NCBI GenBank assembly: GCA_016204145.1
Contig: JACQLK010000022.1
Location: forward strand, 1 to 49,247
Direction: 5' to 3'
Length of the DNA stretch: 49,247 nucleotides
DNA from: Candidatus Pacearchaeota archaeon
GTDB taxonomy: Archaea > Nanobdellota > Nanobdellia > Pacearchaeales > GW2011-AR1
Of the stretch, positions 16,533 through 25,300 are shown one piece after another. Numbering within the stretch: position 1 is the stretch's first letter; each line of letters begins with the position of its first letter. Under the pieces are notes generated by a model. It made no database searches and was not told the DNA's origin. It saw only the letters and a list, made by a program, of their open reading frames with translations. Both the position numbers and the translations under genes were made by a program.

Positions 16533-16640
16533 ATAGCCCCGCCCGGATTCAAAGCAGAACCGTCCAGCGGGGTTCTGCACCTCCAGCAACCGCAAACAAT
16601 CATGGGGTTTTAGCAAACCCAAACATTCTTTCAGAATGTT
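16533..16640 (-). other. tRNA-Gln 3'-end duplicate plus three perfect hairpins
   Basis: ATAGCCCCGCCCGGATTC at 16533-16550 is an exact copy of 16641-16658, the 3' end of tRNA-Gln. Between the copies lie three perfect inverted repeats. These are GCAGAACC/GGTTCTGC (16554-16578), GGGTTT/AAACCC (16605-16620) and AACATTCT/AGAATGTT (16622-16640). The segment lies directly downstream of the tRNA. It could be a co-transcribed structured RNA, a relic of integration at the tRNA, or both. No integrase gene is in the window. Confidence 0.5.
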
Positions 16641-16641
16641 A

Positions 16642-16734
16642 TAGCCCCGCCCGGATTCGAACCGGGGTCACAGCCTTTCCATATTTCAAACAAATTTCAA
16701 AGGGCCGTATCCTTGACCGCTAGACTACGGGGCT
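16642..16734 (-). tRNA. tRNA-Gln(TTG) with 20-nt intron
   Basis: The acceptor stem AGCCCCG/CGGGGCT has the A1-U72 pair that marks archaeal tRNA-Gln for the GatDE amidotransferase, with discriminator A. The anticodon stem CGGCC/GGCTG and mature loop CTTTGAA give anticodon TTG. The T-arm is CCCGG-TTCGAAT-CCGGG. No CCA is encoded. A TATA-like TTATAAAC lies about 27 nt upstream (near 16760). Confidence 0.85.
16677..16696 (-). other. Intron of tRNA-Gln(TTG), BHB-like
   Basis: The intron is at position 37/38. The geometry is 3-4-3: bulge GA|A, a 4-bp central helix CTTT/ATGG with one U-U mismatch, bulge AA|A, and an inner ATTT/AAAT hairpin. The central helix is weaker than in the Arg(GCG) intron. 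Removing it restores a standard 7-nt loop. Confidence 0.7.
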
Positions 16735-16989
16735 TTTAGATAAAATGAGATAACAGTTTATAAGAATTTTGAATTTTTTAAATTCAGTTAATTTGCGACA
16801 ACCTTGTTATTTTTCAATTTTTTTGCAAGCATTCCGCTCATCTTCCCAAGCCGATTTTAATCAAAACCGCCCCTGTTCACATTTACGGCATTGTTTGGAG
16901 ATTAATATTTTTCAATCAACAGGAATTAGCGGAGCGGCTTTTATAGGATATTTTATCATAAAATTTCTCTGCCAGTCAAAAGAAAGCAA

Positions 16990-17095
16990 AAGATAAGTTG
17001 CCTGTTGAACAGTAAAGCGAGGTTAACTCCGACAAATTCGATTAACGGTTATAGCGGGATTTGCACATTAACTTTTTTCAGATAATTCAAAATGA
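16990..17095 (+). repeat. Intergenic dispersed repeat, copy 8
   Basis: It contains AAGCGAGGTTAACTCC, GATTAACGGTTATAGCGGG and CACATTAACTTTTTTCAGATAATTC. The gap 16735-17208 otherwise holds only the tRNA-Gln promoter and AT-rich sequence. A 75-codon ORF at 16769 in this gap has no supporting feature. Confidence 0.6.
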
Positions 17096-17208
17096 TTGCC
17101 ATTCCTGCTACGTCTCAAAAAACAATTTTGATCTTCAACCGCGTTTTAAAGTATTAATTCTATTTTCTGCATTGGAAATATTTAAATATAATGCTCCGAT
17201 AAAATAAC

Positions 17209-17406
17209 ATGGCGTTTGGAAGATTTTTTTGGTTTTTGATTTGCCTTGCGTTCGGAGGATATCTCATCAATTATTCGCTGCAATTTTATCCCATAGACGA
17301 AGTTTTTTCCGGAATGAACAAATACGCAATCCTCATCGCCGGAGCGCTTCTAATCCTCGGCGGAATTAACCGCCTTCTTGCGAGAAAACACGGCAATTCT
17401 GAATAA
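17209..17406 (+). CDS. Small two-TM membrane protein
   Basis: The 65-aa protein has two hydrophobic helices (FGRFFWFLICLAFGGYLINY and YAILIAGALLILGGINRLL) separated by a short polar loop, ending in a basic tail (RKHGNSE). ATATTTAAATATA is centred about 26 nt upstream of ATG 17209, a strong leaderless promoter, which supports it being a real gene. Family unknown. The next gene starts 29 nt after its stop from its own TATA box. Confidence 0.65.
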   Translation: MAFGRFFWFLICLAFGGYLINYSLQFYPIDEVFSGMNKYAILIAGALLILGGINRLLARKHGNSE

Positions 17407-17434
17407 GGTTTATATATATAATTTCCATCTTTTT

Positions 17435-19336
17435 ATGATGAAAAAAAGGGGGAGAAGAGTTTATTTTTCCGGAGAAAGTCCGCTTAAAAAAAACCGCGGA
17501 CAACTCACTATTTTTATAATAATTGCGATTGCAATCGTTTCAGCAGCAGTGTTATTTTTTGCATTAAGGGAAAACATTTTCAACGCAATAATCGTTCCGA
17601 AAGACCTGCAGCCGGTTTACAACACATTTTTAAGTTGCATACAAGACAGCGCTTCCGTCGGAATAAACGTTCTCGGTTCGCAAGGCGGCTACATTCAGTT
17701 GCCGGAATTTTCTCCTGGAAGCTCTCACACTCCTTTTTCATCGCAATTGAATTTTTTGGGAAATCCGATTCCTTATTGGCATTATGTTTCCGGAAACAAT
17801 ATTGAAAGGACGCAAATTCCTTCCAAAACAATAATGCAGAATCAGCTCGGGGAATTTCTTGACAGCAGAATCAGGGGATGCCGATTTGACGAATATTATG
17901 ACGAGGGCTTTCAAATTTTCGTAGGGGAGCCGAAGACAAGCGTGACAATAATGGACGACAGCGTAGAATTTTCTGTTGACGCGGAAATGTCAATAAGCAG
18001 AGAAGATGAAACTGCGCTCGTAAAAAATCACAAGGTGACGATTGATTCGGAAATCGGAAACCTGTACGACTCCGCGGTTAAAATTTACGAGTACGAGCAG
18101 GACAATTTATTCCTTGAAAATTACGGAGTTGACGTTTTGCGGCTGTACGCTCCGGTCGACGGAGTTGAATTGAAATGCTCTCCTTTGGTTTGGAACGCAA
18201 ACGACGTTTTTGAAAAACTGAAAGAAGCGATAGAGTCAAACACTCTTGCAATAAAAACAAAAAGCGGATTGCTCTCTGCAAATGCGGGCGACAAATATTT
18301 CTTCCCGGGAATTTCCGTTCCGCACGACGTGAGATTTTTGAATTCAAGAAATTGGTCGAGCGCGTTCGAAGTGAGTCCTTCAGAGGGAGCAATTCTTTTG
18401 TCGACTCCGGTCGGAACCCAGCCCGGTTTAGGAGCATTGGGATTTTGCTATGTTCCGTATCATTTTGTTTACAGCATGAAATATCCGGTTCTCGTGCAGA
18501 TTTCAGGGAAAAAAGAAACATTCCAGTTTCCCGTTGCAGTAGTCATTCAAGGAAATGTTCCAAGAAAGGCGATGGAAAATTCCACCGCGATTCAGGTGGA
18601 TATTCCGGAATTGTGCAGCCAGAAAAACACTTTGGCAGAGGTTTCTGTTTTTGACGAGAATTTGAATCCGATAAACGCAAATGTTTCCTACTCGTGCGCC
18701 GGAACCGAATGCAGGATAGGAGAAACGTCGTCGGGAAAAGTTTCCGCAATGTTCCCGCAATGCGTCAACGGATTTGTTATTGCAACAGCGGATGGATTTG
18801 AAGAGACGAAACAGCTTTATTCCGTCGTTGAAAACGCAAACGTTAATATTTTCATGAATCAAATTTACGATAAGAACGTAAATTTGAAAATCGACGGAAA
18901 GGATTACGAAGGGCAGGCGACGATAACCTTTGCCTCTGAAGAGGGAAATTCAAGAACCGTCGTTTATCCGGAGCGAAAAACAGTCAAACTCTCGGAAGGG
19001 CAATACGAAGTTCAGGTTTATGTTTACAGGAATTCTTCGCTGACAATAGGCGCGAAAACCGTCGAGGAATGCGTCGACGTTCCTCAAACGGGAGTCGGCG
19101 GATTTTTCGGATTCAACAGGGAGAAATGCTTCAAGATTGACTTTCCGGCGGAGGTTGTTTCAAACGCGCTTGCCGGAGGAGGGAGTCAGAATTATTACGT
19201 TTTGGAATCAGAGCTTAAAAATTCAAACATCATTGAAATAAACGTAGACGGATTGCCTTTGCCGACGTCGATAGATCAGTTGCAACAAAATTATATTTTG
19301 CTTGAGGACAAGGGGTTGAAAATAAATTTCAGATAA
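17435..19336 (+). CDS. Class III signal peptide (type IV pilin-like) large surface protein
   Basis: From ATG 17435 the protein is 633 aa; the track start at 17378 lies upstream of a TATA box (GGTTTATATATATA, 17408-17420) and is unlikely. The N-terminus has a basic stretch, then KKNRGQLTIFIIIAIAIVSAAVLFFAL, a prepilin-type signal and membrane helix. The ectodomain is long, beta-rich and has scattered cysteines, including CYVPYHF and a CAGTECRIG pair near residue 450. Its first ~230 residues parallel the 243-aa protein at 254. It ends 9 nt before the 2461-aa gene, so the two are co-transcribed. It probably anchors or polymerises with that giant protein at the cell surface. This is inference. 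Confidence 0.75.
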   Translation: MMKKRGRRVYFSGESPLKKNRGQLTIFIIIAIAIVSAAVLFFALRENIFNAIIVPKDLQPVYNTFLSCIQDSASVGINVLGSQGGYIQLPEFSPGSSHTPFSSQLNFLGNPIPYWHYVSGNNIERTQIPSKTIMQNQLGEFLDSRIRGCRFDEYYDEGFQIFVGEPKTSVTIMDDSVEFSVDAEMSISREDETALVKNHKVTIDSEIGNLYDSAVKIYEYEQDNLFLENYGVDVLRLYAPVDGVELKCSPLVWNANDVFEKLKEAIESNTLAIKTKSGLLSANAGDKYFFPGISVPHDVRFLNSRNWSSAFEVSPSEGAILLSTPVGTQPGLGALGFCYVPYHFVYSMKYPVLVQISGKKETFQFPVAVVIQGNVPRKAMENSTAIQVDIPELCSQKNTLAEVSVFDENLNPINANVSYSCAGTECRIGETSSGKVSAMFPQCVNGFVIATADGFEETKQLYSVVENANVNIFMNQIYDKNVNLKIDGKDYEGQATITFASEEGNSRTVVYPERKTVKLSEGQYEVQVYVYRNSSLTIGAKTVEECVDVPQTGVGGFFGFNREKCFKIDFPAEVVSNALAGGGSQNYYVLESELKNSNIIEINVDGLPLPTSIDQLQQNYILLEDKGLKINFR

Positions 19337-19345
19337 AATGATAAG

Positions 19346-22300
19346 ATGAAAATTTTTAATTTTGCATGGATTTTTTTATTTGTAATAATCTTCGCGGGAT
19401 TTGCAAGCGCGGATTATTTTCTTTCAAGTCCTCAAATCACAATGCCCGGAAGCGCGTTCAATTACGGCGGAAATCTTCCTCTCGGTCCGGCGTTCAATTC
19501 AAATTCATGCGGCGCGGGGCAGGATTTCATAATTCAAGTCGCGCCGTTCGGATGTTCTCCAAGCGTTGTGAGAAGCGATTTGCTTGAAGAGCAGAATGTT
19601 CCCGTTTTCTGCCAATTGATGGCGACAAAGTTAAATCCCTTGATTAACGTGCAGTCGATTGATTCAATTTCTTTCACAGGAAATTATCCCAATGAAGTTG
19701 CAGGAATAGGATTTAATCCGGCAAGAGCGGCATTGAGTTCAGCAGGACAGACATTTTTGAATTCTCCCGTGACAAACAACATCGGCTATGCCGTGATTGT
19801 CTTGAAACAGCAGCAAAACGAATCGTCAATGCCCGAATTTGTTTCAGGAAACCTCACGGCAAACATAAGATACAACATACAAAACGCGTTCGGCGTCGGA
19901 GCGGCGAATTATTTTGTTCCGGAATTGACAGAGGAAGAATGGGCGCAGAGATACGCGCAATACGGTTTCATGAACGGAAGGGGTTTTGTGAAAGCGGACA
20001 ACGTAAACGCGGACAGCGCGACAATTTCGCTTTATCTCGACAAAACAAATCGTCTTTCAACATTTAATTTGAGAAAAGGGGAAACATCCGGAGACGCTTA
20101 TCTTCCCGGATTTTATTGCGCCGCTTCGCTGAATGTGAGATTGGAAGGGGTTGAAAATCCCAATACAAGAGCGAGAATTGAAATCAACGGGGAAATAATT
20201 CAGGCGGGAGTCGGAGAGAGATTTCTTAATAATGCGTGCGTTGTTTCATCACCGCCGCAAAAAAGAGGAATGAGCGAGAGCGTTGATATCTCTTGCAGAA
20301 CAGACAGCGGAAACGAAAGAATCAATTTGATTATCGCGCCGAGGATAAAATTAAACGTCGATAATACCGAGAAGGCGTTCGGCGTCGGAGATTACATCGG
20401 AGAGGCGGCTGACAAAAAAAGCATTTATCTCGGATACATCGGAACAAAAGGCGACAGCAGAGACAAAAAGGACTTGTTTGTTTATTTTATTTCAATGCCG
20501 CAGAGAAAAGACAAATTGTCAAACGATGAAATTTCCAGAACAAATACAATTGTAAATTTGATAAGATACAATAAAATCACGACGATTGGCGTCATAGATG
20601 TTCCGCTTAACGCTTTCAAGAATTTTGCAGGAGCGTCAAATCTTGTTTATGAATTTTTCAAGGGGAACGAGTTTGTTTATCTTACTTCCTCGGAAAACGA
20701 GTTTTCCTTTGGCGGAAAAAAAATAAAACTCGTTGATTTCGTCGACGGGCAGGATATTAATTTCCCGGACGCGCAAACATCCGAGAACTACAAAAAAGCG
20801 ATGAGCGATTACAGGGAAATAATAAACAAATATCCCGGCGAGAAAGAGCCGAACAGCCAGGAGGCGTTTGGCAAACTTGCTTTAATCGAGGCGATAAAAC
20901 TTGCAAGTTCTGTTGAGCAGAAGAAAACATTGAGAGAATTGTGCGACGAATTCAGCCAAAAATATCCCGACGCAAAAGCAGAAGCTGTTAATCATTGCGA
21001 CTCTGTGAGAATTTCAAGTTCGGAATCCGCGACGCGCAAATTGCTCATCAACGGAAACGTAAAAGAAATTTCTTTTGACGGAATTTATCAGCCGTCTTTG
21101 GAAGAGTACAGCGCGGAGGTAAAAGTCACTTATCCCGACGGAAGAACCTCGGATATTTTCACGCTGACAAAAGACCAGACAATTATCCTAAATGAAACCA
21201 AAAACGAGTACGTTCAGCTTGTTTCATTGAGCGACAATTACGCGACAATTCAAATAAATCTTGTTCCGACGACAATAAGCGAGGCGTATACCGCTCCTTT
21301 TATCGCAAGCGTTAAAAACATCAACAAGGGAATTCAGGAAACGTTCGGAAGCGGCTACACGTTTACTCTTACGCAGATTAACCTGAAAAAGGTCGCGAAG
21401 GTTTCAATAATTCCCAACATAAAAAATTCCGGGACAACCGGGAATTTCAGCTTTACGGTAGGGATTGAAAAAAGAGCGATACAACTTACCCCTGATCAAA
21501 TTAGAGAGAGAATCCAATCGCTTAACGAATCAATTTCAGAATGGCAGGGAACTTCGGAGAAAGTCGGACAGGTTGTCAAAGGGTTTAATGCCGCATGCCT
21601 TGCCGTCGGAACCGCAATCACAGTGAAAAATCTTTTCCAAGGATTTGACGGAAAGGCGATTGCAAGACAAGAGGTAATGAGAAGCCCCGGGGGATGGATT
21701 GATTCCTGCACGCAAAAAGTAAATGAAAAACAATTCAGCACCGTTGATTCTTGTTTGCTGAAATATTCAGACGATATCGAAAAGGACGTGGGAATTGTCG
21801 AGGGAATAATAAAAAATCAAAAGCCGATAACAAATGAAAATGCGAATATTCGTTTAGCGGAAATAAGAAATTCGCTCGGAGATAAAATAGAAAATCCCAA
21901 TAAAAAAGGAGAATTCATCGAGCTTTCGGAGAATTCCGACGCGGGAGAGGCGTTTACAAACGAGGGAATAAAAAACGGAAGAATCACTTTGAGTCAGGCA
22001 AGGGATTTGGAGCGCCTTAATTCGGAGTTGAATTCCGCAGCGAGCCAGCAGGATAAAGAACTTGCGCAAAGAAAAATTTATTCAATTCTTTCGCAGATAA
22101 AAGCGAATTCAGAACAGCTTTCGTTGTACAATTCAATTCAGAGCGAATTAAATAAAGCAAACATCGGGGAGATAGGCGTTGTCGCTTACGGCGGAAAAAA
22201 CGCGATTGAAGGAAGTTATACCGGCGGGATAATAAAAGGAGACAAAATAATCGGCGCGGGAATTTCCGACGGCAAAGATTATCCCGCGCAAGTTGTTGTT

Positions 22301-25300
22301 TACAACAACAAAAAATATCTTTTGACATTGCAGGGCGCGGGTTCTTCTTATGCCATAAACAAGGTTTATCAATACGACGGAGCCGATTCAAATAGAATTT
22401 ATATCAAGCCGGTTGAGCCGGGGGAAGAAAATACAATAAGGGGCGCGTTTTCAAAATTCACAAGATACGATTTAGGATCTTATCAAAATAATTTCATAAA
22501 TCCAAGAGTAAGATATTTTGAAACAGAGCCGTACAAAGGACTGCCCGCAATTGTTCCTTTTGATACGAAAGCCGGATGGTATGTCGCGACAAAGCAAATC
22601 GTCGGCGGGCTTGCGGGAAGCGTTTCAGGGCAGGGAGGAATACGGGCTTATGATGATTCCGGACGACTGACAAGTTTTTATTTGTGCAACGTCGGACAAA
22701 ACGGAAGGGAAGAGTTCAATTCAAATCTCGGCGACGACGTTTGCAGAAGTTTTAATCCGGGTGTTTCGCAACTTCAGGGAACTTTCCAGGGTTTGAGCGA
22801 GAGCGACACAAATCGGATAATGTCCCGTGCTGTGCAGGCGGTGCAGGAAGCATCGACGCAATACAAACCGAGTTTGAGCGCGAGCGGGACGGTAAAAGTG
22901 CTGAATGAATTCATTCCCGTCGGGGAGCCGTCGATAAACACGCCGGACATTCAATGCCAGGATTTTATGTCTCCGAAAGAATGCAATATTTTATTCAATG
23001 TTTGCGATCCTGTTGTTTGTCCCGCGAGCAGATGCAATCTCGGCGGAGCATATAATGTTCCGGATGTAATTCAGTCGGGAATAATCGGAAGCGTTGCATT
23101 ATGTTTGCCAAATGCGAGAGAAAACATCGCGGTCCCAATTTGTCTTTCAGGAGTGAAGGCGGGAATAGACAGTTTTGTTTCCGTGGAGAAAAATTATCGG
23201 GATTGTTTGCAGACAAATCTCGACACGGGGAAGACGGTGGGAATTTGCGACCAGATACACAGCGTTTATCTCTGCGATTTCTTTTGGAGTCAGGCGCAGC
23301 CGATGGCGAAAGTAATTGTTCCAAAAATATTTGAAAAAATTCTCGGGCAAACGGGAAGGGGCGGCGGAGAATATTTGGGAGTTGCAAGCGCATGGGAAAA
23401 TGCGGGAAGGTCGATTGATTACATGACGCAATATTACGGCGCGGCGTCGTTCGAGGCGTTCAGGACGGGAATAATAAAAGAAGTCGGAAACGCTGTTTGC
23501 AGAAATTTTGTATCTGCGGCTTATCCTTCGAACATGAAATTTTTTGATTCATTGATAGAACCACAGTCGCCGCCGCAATATACCGCGTGGTTTTCAGAGC
23601 AGGCATACGCGACGTCGACAAATCCTCCGACTTCAAGATATAAAGTATTTTATCATATTTACGCGGGAGAAAACACAGGACAGGCGGGAAAAAATGCCGG
23701 AGCGTTTTACAGCGTTTATTTGAAATCGCCGAGCGGAAGTTCGTTTTACCAGTATTCTCCGACGCTGAATGTCGCCTCGGGATTTATTTCTCCGGCGGAC
23801 TATGCGTCAGAGACAAAGGATTTCACAGCTCCTTCGGGATACAAGGAACTTTGCATAAACGTGAACGGACAGGAGAATTGCGGATTCAATCAGGTCTCAA
23901 CCGACTTTGGACTGAAATATCTTCAGGACTCGTATGCGCAGAGCCAAATAAATCAGACGAGCATTCAATCGGAAAAGGATTGCGTTTCGGGAACTCCGTT
24001 TAATTTGTATTCCCTTGCAAATCCAAACATTCAGGAAGGAGCGACTCAATTTGTAGACCCTGCAATTTACAATCAGCAAATCGTCCGCGTTTGCTCTACC
24101 GAGAATCCCGGGAAAGGAACCGATCCGCATTCGGGAACAGAGAACAGCAGATGGATTCCCGTCGGAAATTGCGAGCCAACGGGAAAGTTGAAATGTTATC
24201 TCGATACAAAGAGCATCGGCAGCGCGATACAAGGCGCGGGCTTGAGGAACGAAACGCTTCAAGAACTTTCGAGATATTATTCAACGCAATTGCAAAATCA
24301 GACGCAGTTTGATTTCAATTCCGAATTGGAAAAAATAATCAAACTTGACAACAGCGGAAAAATAAGCCACATCACTCCGAGTTTGATTTCAAAAGCTATT
24401 CTCAACTTTCAGAAAGCAAAGTTCCTTTTGCTCAGGGGAAACGCCTACGGAGAAATTGCAAAGGGATTGTTTGAGAAATTGAAATTGACCACAACGCCGA
24501 GCGGAACGACGGCAGCAGAAGGAGTTATTTGCACGCCTGCTCCAGGAATAACTACAACAACTCCTTCAACGTCGGGAACGGGAATATTTAACATTCAAAA
24601 CATTGCATACGAATATCCGGTTTTAACTTTAAATAATCCCGGGTTTTTCGGAGGAAAAGATTATTATTTCAAATATTCAAATCAAAACAAAAATTGGGAT
24701 TGGTATTGGTCAAATGACAACTCGCAATGGACTGTCGTTGACAGTGATAATCTGCCCGAAAGAGGAAGCACATTAAGAGGGTTGGATGTAGACCTTATTG
24801 TAAATTTAAGGGGAGTTTCTTATGATGATGGAGTTGTAAATATAATTTCCACTGCGAAGAGTTTGCAAAACGATTTGTCAACGGAAAATGTCAAATTTTC
24901 AAACAGTGACAATTTATTCACGGTTTCCCAGAAAGAAAGCGGATTGCCAAGCAGCATTTATCTGAAATATGAAAATAGCAAATGGTTTTGGACATACAGT
25001 TCAACACAAAACGACTTGATTGATTTGTCCGACTTCACAAATTCCAAACTTAGCGTTGTGACAAATTACAACAAGCAAATATTTGCAAGCATTGCTGGAA
25101 AAAGTTATGAGGAAGGAGTCAAGATGATTTTCAGCATTGATGTCAAGGAGAAAATTATTTCAACAACCAGTGAAAGTTTGCCGAGCAATTCTGAACTGTC
25201 GAAAATTCCGGACAGCGGAGTTATTTGCACGCCTGTTCCAGGAACAACTACAACAACTCCTTCAACTTCGGGAACGGGAACATTCAATATTCAAAATATT

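Noticed and set aside
16487-16723. 78-codon ORF on + strand
   Set aside because: It reads through the duplicated tRNA end and antisense through tRNA-Gln.
16769-16996. 75-codon ORF on + strand
   Set aside because: Low-complexity, no recognisable motif, no promoter at the right distance, and it overlaps the start of a repeat copy.
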